Assembly: GCA_016186635.1 (NCBI GenBank)
Contig: JACPLI010000003.1
Location: 1-58,907 of the forward strand
DNA length: 58,907 nucleotides
Source of the DNA: Candidatus Liptonbacteria bacterium
Lineage (GTDB): Bacteria; Patescibacteriota; Minisyncoccia; UBA6257; 2-01-FULL-56-20
Reading direction: 5' to 3'
Within the stretch, counting starts at the first letter, position 1; each line of letters starts with the position of its first letter. Position numbers and translations under genes: made by a program. The notes under the pieces are model-generated. The model saw only the letters and a list, made by a program, of their open reading frames with translations, made no database searches and was not told where the DNA came from. Positions 32,942-40,526 of the stretch are shown here, piece after piece.

Positions 32942-33892
32942 ATGGAAAAGAAAAAGATTCTTGTAACGGGAGTCGCGGGTTTCATGGGCAGCAACCTCGC
33001 GGACCGCCTCCTTGCTGCAGGCCATCGTGTGGTTGGAATAGACAATTTGGAATACGGCCGCAAAGAACAGGTTGCGGAAGGAGTGGAGTTCCATAAAGCG
33101 GATATTCGCTCGAAAGAGATATACCCGCTCTTTGAAGGGGTGGATGCGGTGTTCCATCTCGCCGCGAAAAATTGCCTTCCGGATTGTCAGGCAGACCCGG
33201 TTGCTACCATGGACATCAATGTGACGGGCACCGCGAACGTGTTTGAGGCCGCGCGCCGCGCGAAAGTGCCCCGTACGCTCTATGCGGAGTCTTCTGCCGT
33301 GGAGGAAGGGGATGACCGGTTGAAAGGTTTTTACGCCATCTCCAAATTGGCAGACGGCAAAATCGCGGAGGGGTACCGCGCCGAGTTCGGGCTCGATATC
33401 GTAGGGCTCCGGTATTTCAATCTCTATGGCCCGCGCCAGGATTATCGAAGAAAATCTCCTCCCGTGATGAGCAAACTCATCATCACTTTTCTGAAAGGGG
33501 AGCAGTCCCTCGACCGTGAGCTCGGGGCCGAACGGCCGGTAGTCTTTGAGGGGGATGAAGACAATAAAAGGGATTTTATTTATGTGGACGACGTGAATGA
33601 TTTTCATATGCTCTGCCTCACGGACGGGAGAGTGAAGAATAAACTCTTCCGGCTGGGGAGCGGGAGGTCTACTTCCGTAAAGGAGGTGTATGACACCATT
33701 GTGAAACTTATGGGTGTGCAGCCGAACCCGATAGCGAAACCGCGCCCGCCGGGAGACCCCGTGGTGGCGACACTCGCGGACTGGAGCGAAGCCGGGAAAC
33801 TCGGCTGGAAACCGAAGACCTCGCTCGAAGACGGGCTCCGCGCGCAAATTGAGTGGATGCGGGAGGAGTTCAAAAAAGGAAACATTCGGTAA
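32942..33892 (+). CDS. NAD-dependent sugar epimerase/dehydratase (UDP-glucose 4-epimerase-like)
   Basis: 316 residues. VTGVAGFMGSNLADRL, HLAAKN, ESSAVEEG and YAISKLADG (Tyr-Lys) are extended-SDR features; GLRYFNLYGPRQDYRR and KRDFIYVDDVNDF mark the substrate lobe. ATG 32942 follows the SDR stop by 1 nt and gives the standard N-terminus. It could act as an epimerase of a UDP-hexose or hexosamine; a precise product is not assignable. Followed by an AT-rich repeat that ends this transcription block. Confidence 0.83.
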   Translation: MEKKKILVTGVAGFMGSNLADRLLAAGHRVVGIDNLEYGRKEQVAEGVEFHKADIRSKEIYPLFEGVDAVFHLAAKNCLPDCQADPVATMDINVTGTANVFEAARRAKVPRTLYAESSAVEEGDDRLKGFYAISKLADGKIAEGYRAEFGLDIVGLRYFNLYGPRQDYRRKSPPVMSKLIITFLKGEQSLDRELGAERPVVFEGDEDNKRDFIYVDDVNDFHMLCLTDGRVKNKLFRLGSGRSTSVKEVYDTIVKLMGVQPNPIAKPRPPGDPVVATLADWSEAGKLGWKPKTSLEDGLRAQIEWMREEFKKGNIR

Positions 33893-33965
33893 TTGGAAAT
33901 TGAGTAATTGGTAATTGGGAATTGTTTAGAAATTAGTAATTAGAAATTAGATATTGTATATTCCT
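33893..33965. repeat. AATTGG/AATTAG intergenic repeat (family C)
   Basis: Short, partly palindromic units of the form TAATTGG, GAATTGTTTAG and AAATTAG repeated about seven times. Similar tracts occur at about 1455, 44251 and 53438. It separates the epimerase from HddA. No gene. Confidence 0.65.
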
Positions 33966-33969
33966 ATCT

Positions 33970-34956
33970 ATGATTATTACCCGTACGCCGTTTCGAGTAA
34001 CGCTCGGAGGAGGAGGCACCGACTTGCCTTCCTACTACGAAAAGCACGGCGGCTTCATTTTCTCCGCCGGCCTCGACAAGTATATGTTCGCGAGCGTGAG
34101 CCGCCCCATGGAAGATGATTTGATTCGGCTGAAGTACAGCGAAGCGGAGTACGTTGCGAGCGTGAGCGAAGTGAAGCATACGATTTTCCGCGAGATTCTC
34201 CGCTTTATGGGCATCGAGAAACAGATTGAGATTTCCACCGTTGCCGACGTGTCAGCTGGCACGGGGCTCGGCTCGTCGAGTTGTTTTACCGTTGCCGTGC
34301 TTCATGCACTCCACACTTTGAAGCGCGACTATGTCTCGCTCCAGACGATTGCCGAGGAAGATTTCACGATAGAGAACGGTATCCTCAAGCGTCCGATTGG
34401 CAAGCAGGATCCCTACATGGCCGCGTTCGGGGGGCTCACGGTTTTGGAGATTGCGAAGGATGGCACGGTCAAGGTCCGTAAGGCGAATGTGGCGCAGGAA
34501 ACGGCTGACGCGCTGAATCGCAACATGCTTATGTTCTTCACCGGCGTCAGGAGGAGTGCGGATACCATTCTCGCCGAGCAAACGAAGGGGATGAAGGAAG
34601 AGAAGAAAGACGTCATGGAAAGCATGCGTTACATTGAGGAAATCGGACGCCAAATCCTCGAGGCGGTGGAGGGCGACGACGTGGATGCGGTGGGGCGGCT
34701 TTTCGACGCGCACTGGCAGCACAAGAAGCGCACGTCGGCGAAAATGTCGAACCCGGAATTCGATACAATTTATGAAACCGCGAAGGCGGCGGGCGCCTTG
34801 GGCGGCAAGATTTCCGGCGCGGGCGGCGGGGGATTCTTTACGTTCTATGTTCCCGAGAAGCACAAAGAATTCCGCGAAGCGATGAAGCAGTTCGGCGTGC
34901 GGGAGATGCATTATCGGTTTGATTACGAAGGTTCAAAAGTGCTTGTGGACTTGTGA
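33970..34956 (+). CDS. hddA: D-glycero-alpha-D-manno-heptose 7-phosphate kinase-like GHMP kinase
   Basis: 328 residues. RTPFRVTLGGGGTDLPSYY at the N-terminus and GTGLGSSSCFTVAVLHAL (GHMP motif 2) match HddA, which phosphorylates C1 of the alpha-heptose 7-phosphate on the way to GDP-heptose. GGKISGAGGGGFFTFYVP is GHMP motif 3. The related fucokinase/galactokinase families have different N-termini. Its neighbours (transaldolase, GmhA, GmhB, HddC-like) complete the pathway. Starts within 5 nt of the repeat. Confidence 0.88.
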   Translation: MIITRTPFRVTLGGGGTDLPSYYEKHGGFIFSAGLDKYMFASVSRPMEDDLIRLKYSEAEYVASVSEVKHTIFREILRFMGIEKQIEISTVADVSAGTGLGSSSCFTVAVLHALHTLKRDYVSLQTIAEEDFTIENGILKRPIGKQDPYMAAFGGLTVLEIAKDGTVKVRKANVAQETADALNRNMLMFFTGVRRSADTILAEQTKGMKEEKKDVMESMRYIEEIGRQILEAVEGDDVDAVGRLFDAHWQHKKRTSAKMSNPEFDTIYETAKAAGALGGKISGAGGGGFFTFYVPEKHKEFREAMKQFGVREMHYRFDYEGSKVLVDL

Positions 34957-34989
34957 AATATCGATATATCGACATATCAAAATTTTAAA

Positions 34990-35745
34990 ATGCCAGAGTC
35001 TCCCAAAAAAGCGCACGAGTTGCGCATTAAAATTTTTGCGGACGGCGCGGAGAAAGCAAGCATGGTGGAGCTTGCGAGCAAACCTCATATCAAAGGGCTC
35101 ACCACCAATCCTACGCTCATGCGCAAGGCGGGCGTGCTCGACTACGCCGCGTTTGCGAAAGACGTCCTCGCCGCGATTAAAGACAAACCCATTTCCTTCG
35201 AGGTGTTTTCCGATGACTTCAAGGAGATGGAGCGGCAGGCGGGTATTATTGCGGGATGGGCAACGAATGTGTATGTAAAAATCCCCATCACGAATACGAA
35301 GGGAGCGTCTTCGGTGCCGCTCGTGAAGCGCCTTGTGGCGCGGGGCGTGAAAGTGAATGTGACGGCGCTCCTCACGGGGAGCCAGGTGGAAGAAGTCGCG
35401 AAGGTGTTGTCTCCGAAGATTCCTTCCATCGTCTCGGTTTTCGCGGGGCGCATCGCGGACACAGGAAGGGACCCGCTTCCCTATATGGAAGAGGCGAAGC
35501 GAATTCTCGCGCCGAATCCCGCCGCGGAGCTCTTGTGGGCAAGCACGCGCGAGCTCTTGAATATTGTGCAGGCGGAAAAACTCGGGTGTCACATTATCAC
35601 CGCCACCCCCGACATTTTGAAGAAACTGGAGAAATTGCACTATGACTTGAGCCGGCTTTCGCTTGAAACGGTGCAGATGTTTTATGACGACGGGCAAAAA
35701 GTGGGGTATAAACTGTATGAAATTGAGTCGCCAAAGCAAGGTTAA
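34990..35745 (+). CDS. tal: Transaldolase
   Basis: 251 residues. ADGAEKASMVELASKPHIKG, GLTTNPTLMRKAG and the Schiff-base Lys in VYVKIPITNTKG identify a transaldolase of the short bacterial type (TalC-like length). It moves a three-carbon unit between sugar phosphates and can make or consume sedoheptulose 7-phosphate. Its position directly after HddA suggests it feeds the heptose route. ATG 34990 is preceded by a 33-nt AT-rich palindromic spacer. Confidence 0.92.
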   Translation: MPESPKKAHELRIKIFADGAEKASMVELASKPHIKGLTTNPTLMRKAGVLDYAAFAKDVLAAIKDKPISFEVFSDDFKEMERQAGIIAGWATNVYVKIPITNTKGASSVPLVKRLVARGVKVNVTALLTGSQVEEVAKVLSPKIPSIVSVFAGRIADTGRDPLPYMEEAKRILAPNPAAELLWASTRELLNIVQAEKLGCHIITATPDILKKLEKLHYDLSRLSLETVQMFYDDGQKVGYKLYEIESPKQG

Positions 35746-35773
35746 ACCTTGATATGTGAAAAGGTTTAACCTT
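35738..35773. terminator. Perfect 13-bp inverted repeat over the transaldolase stop
   Basis: AAGGTTAAACCTT (35738-35750) and AAGGTTTAACCTT (35761-35773) are exact reverse complements with a 10-nt loop. The TAA stop lies inside the left arm. No T-tract follows, so it may stabilise the mRNA 3' end or act as a weak terminator or operator for the gene starting at 35782. Confidence 0.55.
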
Positions 35774-35781
35774 TGAACTGC

Positions 35782-37080
35782 ATGACTAAGATTGGCGTTA
35801 TCGGCCTCTGGCATCTCGGCGAAGTGTACTCCGCCGGGTTTGCGGAACTTGGCCACACGGTGGTGGGGATAAGCGAGGATGCGGGCGTAATCGAGAACTT
35901 TGACAGAAATGTCCCGCCGCTCGCGGAACCGCGCCTTGCGGAGCTTATTGCAAAGCACCGCGCCGCAGGCCGGCTTGCCTACACGACACGCTGGGACTCT
36001 CTTAGCGGATGCGACGTGGTCTGGCTTGCGTTTGATACGCCGGTTGATGAAAGGGACGATGCAGATGTGTCGGTGATTATGGGCGCGGTGAAAAAAGCGA
36101 TTCCCCGCCTCCAGCACGGCGTATTGCTTGGAGCGTCGAGCCAGCTTCCCGTCGGGACGTCAAAAAGAATTTGTGACATGATACGGACCACGAGGCCGGA
36201 GCTGAAATTCGAGTACGTCTATGTGCCGGAGAACCTCCGTCTGGGAGACGCGGTGCGGGGCTTCCTCGAGCCGGAGCGGCTCGTCATCGGAGCGGATACT
36301 CCGGAAGCGCTCGCCCGCGCGCGCGCATTGTTCGCGCCTTTGAACGCGAACATTGTTTCCGTGTCGGTGCCTTCAGCGGAACTCGGGAAGCACGCCATGA
36401 ACGCGTTTCTTGCCGCTTGTATCAGCTTTGCGAATGACATCGCGGACGTCTCGGAGAAAGTAGGCGGCGACGTCGAGGATGTGATGCGGGTCTTGAAGTC
36501 CGACCCGCGCGTGGGCCCCAAAGCGTATCTCTTCGCGGGACTGGGATTCTCCGGCGGCACGCTTGCGCGCGACCTCACGGCGCTCATCCGCACGGGAGAA
36601 CGGGAGCACATTTCCCTTCCGGTAATTCAAGGAGTGCTTGAGAAGAACCGCACGAGAAACCTGCTCGTGAAAACCCGGCTTGAGGAGCAATGGGGGAGTG
36701 TGCAGGGCAAGGTGCTCGCCCTTTTTGGTTTGACCTACAAGGGCGGGACCCCCACGCTCCGGCGTTCGCAGGCGCTCGAGGTGGAGAAGATGCTCCGCGA
36801 GGCGGGCGCCACGCTCCGGCTTTACGACTCGCTTGCGAGCGAGGAGGAGGTGAGGGCGGCAACCCCCTCGCCGTTTTGGAGGGACCCGTACGTTGCCGCA
36901 GAAGGCGCGGACGCGGCGCTCGTGATGACCCCCTCGAGAGAGTTCAAGATGCTTGATTTTGCAAAACTGAAGTCTGTCATGCGCATACCCGTTCTTTTTG
37001 ACACGCAGAATGTCTTATGCGACAAAGAGAAAGATATCAAAGCTGCGGGAATCACCTATTTGAGTATTGGGAGGCAATGA
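35782..37080 (+). CDS. UDP-glucose/GDP-mannose dehydrogenase family protein lacking the catalytic Cys
   Basis: 432 residues with the three domains of nucleotide-sugar dehydrogenases: NAD domain (GVIGLWHLGEVYSAGF), centre with Glu150 (VYVPENLRLG), Lys203 and Asn207 (LGKHAMNAF), and a C-terminal domain (ALFGLTYKGGTPTLRRSQA). The active-site loop, normally GFGGSCFPKD, reads GFSGGTLARD: Thr260 replaces the thiol nucleophile and Arg263 the Lys. The usual two-step oxidation to a uronate should fail. It may stop at the aldehyde or catalyse another NAD-dependent step. ATG 35782 is used rather than TTG 35773. Confidence 0.85.
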   Translation: MTKIGVIGLWHLGEVYSAGFAELGHTVVGISEDAGVIENFDRNVPPLAEPRLAELIAKHRAAGRLAYTTRWDSLSGCDVVWLAFDTPVDERDDADVSVIMGAVKKAIPRLQHGVLLGASSQLPVGTSKRICDMIRTTRPELKFEYVYVPENLRLGDAVRGFLEPERLVIGADTPEALARARALFAPLNANIVSVSVPSAELGKHAMNAFLAACISFANDIADVSEKVGGDVEDVMRVLKSDPRVGPKAYLFAGLGFSGGTLARDLTALIRTGEREHISLPVIQGVLEKNRTRNLLVKTRLEEQWGSVQGKVLALFGLTYKGGTPTLRRSQALEVEKMLREAGATLRLYDSLASEEEVRAATPSPFWRDPYVAAEGADAALVMTPSREFKMLDFAKLKSVMRIPVLFDTQNVLCDKEKDIKAAGITYLSIGRQ

Positions 37081-37086
37081 ATTCTG

Positions 37087-37120
37087 GGAAGTCGGACTTC
37101 CTGAAGGAAGTCCGACTTCC
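37087..37120. repeat. Hairpin repeat GGAAGTCGGACTTCC (family D, copy 1)
   Basis: A perfect 15-bp inverted repeat (37087-37101 with 37106-37120) around TGAA. Each arm is itself nearly palindromic (AGTCGGACT/AGTCCGACT). A second copy lies at 57825-57858. It sits between the dehydrogenase-like gene and the oxidoreductase. Confidence 0.75.
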
Positions 37121-37151
37121 TAACGTTGATGCCAACAATTACAATTCATCA

Positions 37152-38147
37152 ATGATTAAGCTGGCTTTAGTAGGCGCAGGCGGCATCGGAAAAATCTGGG
37201 CGGATGCGCTTAAAAAAACCGACAAGTTTGCGCTCGCGGCGGTGGTGGATGTGGATGCCGCGAAAGCCAAGGCAATCGCGGACGCATTTCCGGGCGCGGC
37301 GGTGTATGGGGAAATTAAGGAAGCTCTTGCGAAAGGGGACTTCGAGGCGGTGGTGATTGCGACGCCGCATGCGTTCTTGGCGTCCGTCTCGTATGCCGCG
37401 CTCGTGGCGGGGAAGCACGTGCTCTGCGAGAAGCCGGCGGGCATCTCCTCGGCGGAGGTTGCGGAGAATATCGCCGTTGCGGAAAAAGCAAAGCGTGTGT
37501 ATATGATTGGGTTCAATCACCGCTACCACCCCGCGTATATGCAGGCGAAGGAAATTGCGGACAAGGGCGAAATCGGGAAAATTATCTGCGTGCGGGCGCG
37601 CTACGGCTTCGGCGGGCGCCCCGGGTACGAGAAAGAGTGGCGGTTCAACAAAAAAATAAGCGGCGGCGGGGAACTCATTGACCAGGGGATGCACATGATT
37701 GACATGGCGCGGTGGTTTATGGGCGACTTTGCGGATGTCTTAGGGTTTGCGGAAAACCTCTACTGGGGTGGCGAGGTGGAAGATAACGGTTTTCTCCTCT
37801 TGCGCACCGCCGACAAGCGCGTGGCGCAGATTCATGTGAGCTGGACGAATTGGGAGTGGGTGCATTCATTCGAGATTTTCGGCACGAAGGGGTATCTCTC
37901 GGTAGATGGGCTTGACAAGCGCTACCGAGGTCCCGAGAAGCTCACCGTGGGGAAGGTAGACCCGCAGTCGGGAAAGTTTCCGGTGGAAACGGTGACCCCA
38001 TTCCCCGAGGAGAAGAAAGAAGATTCCTTTGCGCGGGAGCTTGAGGAGTTTGCTGCGGTCATCGGAGGTACGATGGAGTTGAAGTCCAAAGGAGAGGATG
38101 TGGTTGAAGTGCTCAAAATCGTCGAGCGGGTTTATGATAAGAAGTAG
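37152..38147 (+). CDS. Gfo/Idh/MocA family oxidoreductase
   Basis: 331 residues. N-terminal NAD domain LALVGAGGIGKIWADAL, the family EKP motif in VLCEKPAGISSAE, and a C-terminal domain with GGGELIDQGMHMIDMARWF (the H in this block is the usual catalytic His). Acts on a sugar or nucleotide sugar by NAD-dependent oxidation or reduction. ATG 37152 gives the family start; the longer frame reads through the hairpin repeat. It follows the Cys-less dehydrogenase and may use its product, an inference from position only. Confidence 0.87.
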   Translation: MIKLALVGAGGIGKIWADALKKTDKFALAAVVDVDAAKAKAIADAFPGAAVYGEIKEALAKGDFEAVVIATPHAFLASVSYAALVAGKHVLCEKPAGISSAEVAENIAVAEKAKRVYMIGFNHRYHPAYMQAKEIADKGEIGKIICVRARYGFGGRPGYEKEWRFNKKISGGGELIDQGMHMIDMARWFMGDFADVLGFAENLYWGGEVEDNGFLLLRTADKRVAQIHVSWTNWEWVHSFEIFGTKGYLSVDGLDKRYRGPEKLTVGKVDPQSGKFPVETVTPFPEEKKEDSFARELEEFAAVIGGTMELKSKGEDVVEVLKIVERVYDKK

Positions 38148-38150
38148 TGT

Positions 38151-38206
38151 GTCATTCCCGCAGAAGCGGGAATCCAGTCCTGGATCCCCGCGTGCGTGAG
38201 GATGAC
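38151..38206. repeat. dRS3-like palindromic repeat
   Basis: ATTCCCGC-AGAA-GCGGGAAT (38154-38173) has the form ATTCCC-N8-GGGAAT of the neisserial dRS3 repeat. It is followed by CCAG-TC-CTGG and a degenerate second arm ending GATGAC, which pairs with the opening GTCAT. It fills the gap between the oxidoreductase and the SDR. Repeats of this shape are common in many Proteobacteria. Confidence 0.65.
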
Positions 38207-38217
38207 AAAATACCCCA

Positions 38218-39048
38218 ATGGAAAAAATCCTCAAGAACAAAGTCGCGCTCATCACCGGCGGCAGCCGCGGCATCGGCAAGGCAATCGCCGAGGCCTACTT
38301 GAGAGAGGGGGCGAAAGTAATGCTCGTCGCACGAAGCCGCGAGGAGCTGAAAGCCGCGAAGGGAGAACTCAAGAAATTTGGCGAAGTGGAATCCTGCCCG
38401 GCGGATGTCTCGCGGGCGGGAGACGTGAAGGCGGCGGTTGAAGCCACGTTCCGTGTATTCGGGAGAATTGATGTTTTGGTGAACGGCGCGGGGGCTTACG
38501 GCCCTATTGGTCCTTCGGAGGAAGTGGACTTCGAGAAGTGGAAGAATACCTTTGAGATAAATGTGTTTGGGACATTTCGCATGATGCAGGAAGTGATTCC
38601 GCACATGCAGCGGCAGAAGTCCGGAAAAATTATCAACTTCTCTGGCGGGGGAGACACGGCGCTCCCGCGGTTCAGCGCGTATCACGCCTCGAAAGGCGCG
38701 ATTGTGCGGCTCACCGAGACAATCGCCGCGGAAGTGAAAGAATATGGCATCGAGGTGAACTGCTTTGCTCCCGGCGCGGTGAACACGAAGTTCCTCGACG
38801 AAGCGCTCGCGGCGGGCGAGGAAAAAGTGGGAAAGGAGCGGTACGAAAAACTTTTGAAACAAAAAGCCGAAGGCGGCGTGTCTCCCGAAAAAGCGGCGGC
38901 GCTTTGCGTCTTCCTCGCTTCATCCGCCTCGGATGGGCTCACGGGCAAATTCTTGAGCGCGGTCTGGGACGAGTATCCAAAATGGGGTCCCAAAGAAATC
39001 GCCGAAATTATGAAGACGGATCAGTATACCATGCGCCGGAAAGTTTAG
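38218..39048 (+). CDS. Short-chain dehydrogenase/reductase, paralogue of the 32110 gene
   Basis: 276 residues. TGGSRGIGKAIAEAYL, NGAGAYGP, SGGGDTALPRFSAYHASKGA with Ser, Tyr and Lys. Same length, same SGGG-before-Tyr block and same C-terminal extension as the SDR at 32110, so a duplicated subfamily. Probably acts on a keto-sugar or sugar nucleotide in the alpha-heptose block. Ends just before the gmhA promoter. Confidence 0.85.
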   Translation: MEKILKNKVALITGGSRGIGKAIAEAYLREGAKVMLVARSREELKAAKGELKKFGEVESCPADVSRAGDVKAAVEATFRVFGRIDVLVNGAGAYGPIGPSEEVDFEKWKNTFEINVFGTFRMMQEVIPHMQRQKSGKIINFSGGGDTALPRFSAYHASKGAIVRLTETIAAEVKEYGIEVNCFAPGAVNTKFLDEALAAGEEKVGKERYEKLLKQKAEGGVSPEKAAALCVFLASSASDGLTGKFLSAVWDEYPKWGPKEIAEIMKTDQYTMRRKV

Positions 39049-39077
39049 TTGACGAAAAGTATCCTTTCTTGTATTCT
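39049..39077 (+). promoter_or_regulatory. Promoter of gmhA
   Basis: TTGACG (39049-39054), 17-nt spacer, TATTCT (39072-39077), close to consensus. A leader of about 45 nt with GTCAT/ATCGTTATCGTCATTG units separates it from ATG 39127. Confidence 0.6.
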
Positions 39078-39126
39078 CCTGAAGTTGTAGTTTATGTCAT
39101 AGTCATCGTTATCGTCATTGTTTTCA

Positions 39127-39735
39127 ATGTATAAACCCTACATCGAATCCTACTTCGCCGAGGCGAAGCAAATTATTGATGGGATTGACCACGCCGCAAT
39201 CGCGCGGATGATTGAGGTTTTGAAAGGCGTCCGCGAGAAGAAGGGGCGGCTTTTTATTTTGGGCGTGGGCGGCGGCGCGGGGCACGCGAGCCATGCGGTA
39301 AATGACTTCCGGAAAATCGCAGGTATTGAGTCCTACACTCCCGTGGACAACGTGGCGGAGTTCTCCGCCCGCGTGAACGATGACGGCTGGGATTCGGTAT
39401 TCGCGAAGTGGCTTGAGGGGAGCCAGCTTGGTTCGCGGGACGCGGTGCTCGTCTTCTCCGTGGGAGGCGGAAACGCGGAAAAGAAAGTGAGCGTGAATAT
39501 CGTGGAAGCGCTGAAGCACGCGAAGAACGTAGGCGCGAAAGTGTTGGGTGTCGTAGGGCGCGACGGGGGATATACAAAGACGGTAGCGGATGCGTGTGTC
39601 GTGGTGCCAGTCGTAAATCCGGACACTGTGACCCCGCACACGGAAAGCTTCCAGGCGGTGGTCTGGCACCTCATCGTGAGCCATCCGCATTTCAAGAAGC
39701 ACGAAGGGAAGTGGGAGACGGTGCAAAAAGCGTAA
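39127..39735 (+). CDS. gmhA: Sedoheptulose 7-phosphate isomerase-like SIS-domain protein
   Basis: 202 residues. SIS fold: LFILGVGGGAGHASHAVNDF (the GmhA loop GNGGSAxxAxHxAxE is recognisable but altered), VFSVGGGNAEKKVSVNIVEA and GVVGRDGGYTKTVADACVVV. GmhA turns sedoheptulose 7-phosphate into D-glycero-D-manno-heptose 7-phosphate, the shared precursor of ADP- and GDP-heptose. The C-terminal HTESFQAVVWHLIVSHP contains the family His. Alternative: another SIS sugar isomerase. Followed 80 nt later by gmhB copy 2. ATG 39127 is preferred to TTG 39118. Confidence 0.82.
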   Translation: MYKPYIESYFAEAKQIIDGIDHAAIARMIEVLKGVREKKGRLFILGVGGGAGHASHAVNDFRKIAGIESYTPVDNVAEFSARVNDDGWDSVFAKWLEGSQLGSRDAVLVFSVGGGNAEKKVSVNIVEALKHAKNVGAKVLGVVGRDGGYTKTVADACVVVPVVNPDTVTPHTESFQAVVWHLIVSHPHFKKHEGKWETVQKA

Positions 39736-39815
39736 TGTTGAGCGGTTAAGGTCAGGAAGCCCGTCAACTTTCACCCCTAAACAAAACCGGCGTCGTAACC
39801 CTTACCTATCCGCCA

Positions 39816-40367
39816 ATGAAGAAAACAGTCTTTCTCGACCGCGACGGAACGCTTATCGAGTACGTTCTCGAGCTCACGAAGCCAGAGCAACTCAAAATCC
39901 TTCCCGGCGCGGTAGAAGGAGTAAAAATGCTGAACGAAGCGGGGTTTTTGTGTATTATCCTCACGAACCAGCCCATTATCGAAAAGGGGAAAATCACCCA
40001 GGCGGAGGCGGAGGAAATTAACCGGGTACTTGCAGAACAATTCGCCGCGCAAGGGGCAATAATTGATGGGGCCTACATTTGTCCGCATCGTTTCAAAAAT
40101 CCCCAGCATTGCACCTGTCGCAAGCCCGATCAGGGGATGGTGCAGGAAGCCGTAAAGAAATTCGACATTGATCTCTCCCAAAGTTTCATGGTGGGAGACT
40201 CCTTGCGCGACATCGAAACCGGCAAACGCGGAGGTATGAAAACTATTCTTATCGGGGGAGGGCAGGGTGGTACCGAAGATGCAAAATTTTTTCCGAATAC
40301 CGTGCCCGACTACACCGTGCCCGATATGAAAGCCGCGGCGGAACAGATTCTTCGCCTTACCGAATAA
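39816..40367 (+). CDS. gmhB: Heptose 1,7-bisphosphate phosphatase-like HAD (GmhB, copy 2)
   Basis: 183 residues. FLDRDGTL (motif I), ILTNQP (motif II), the zinc Cys/His group CPHRFKNPQHCTC, CRKPDQG (motif III) and MVGDSLRDIETG (motif IV with both Asp). All catalytic residues are present, unlike copy 1 at 21535. With HddA and the HddC-like enzyme it fits the GDP-heptose route. It is followed by two back-to-back inverted repeats. Confidence 0.88.
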   Translation: MKKTVFLDRDGTLIEYVLELTKPEQLKILPGAVEGVKMLNEAGFLCIILTNQPIIEKGKITQAEAEEINRVLAEQFAAQGAIIDGAYICPHRFKNPQHCTCRKPDQGMVQEAVKKFDIDLSQSFMVGDSLRDIETGKRGGMKTILIGGGQGGTEDAKFFPNTVPDYTVPDMKAAAEQILRLTE

Positions 40368-40370
40368 ATG

Positions 40371-40414
40371 TTTGCACCATTCTTTATCCCACGTGGGATA
40401 AAGAATGGTGCAAA
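40371..40414. repeat. Perfect 44-nt palindrome
   Basis: The 22-nt left arm (40371-40392, beginning TTTGCACCATTC) and the right arm (40393-40414, ending AATGGTGCAAA) are exact reverse complements with no spacer. It begins 3 nt after the gmhB stop. Confidence 0.85.
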
Positions 40415-40435
40415 GAAATAAGCGATAGAAATGAC

Positions 40436-40495
40436 TACGGGGACTTGTCTGCCTTCGCTAGTGAGCGAATGGCGAACAGTCCCCGTAATTTTTTT
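40436..40495 (+). terminator. Rho-independent terminator with nested hairpin
   Basis: TACGGGGACT (40436-40445) pairs with AGTCCCCGTA (40478-40487); a second hairpin TTCGCT/AGCGAA lies inside; ATTTTTTT follows. It ends gmhB copy 2 and separates it from the convergent gene. Confidence 0.88.
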
Positions 40496-40526
40496 AAGCC
40501 CTTTCTTCTTAAATTTGAATTGTTGG

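Noticed and set aside
35782-37080. Cys-less dehydrogenase as a pseudogene
   Set aside because: The frame is full length with NAD loop, Glu, Lys and Asn conserved and no stop codons; only two active-site residues are changed.
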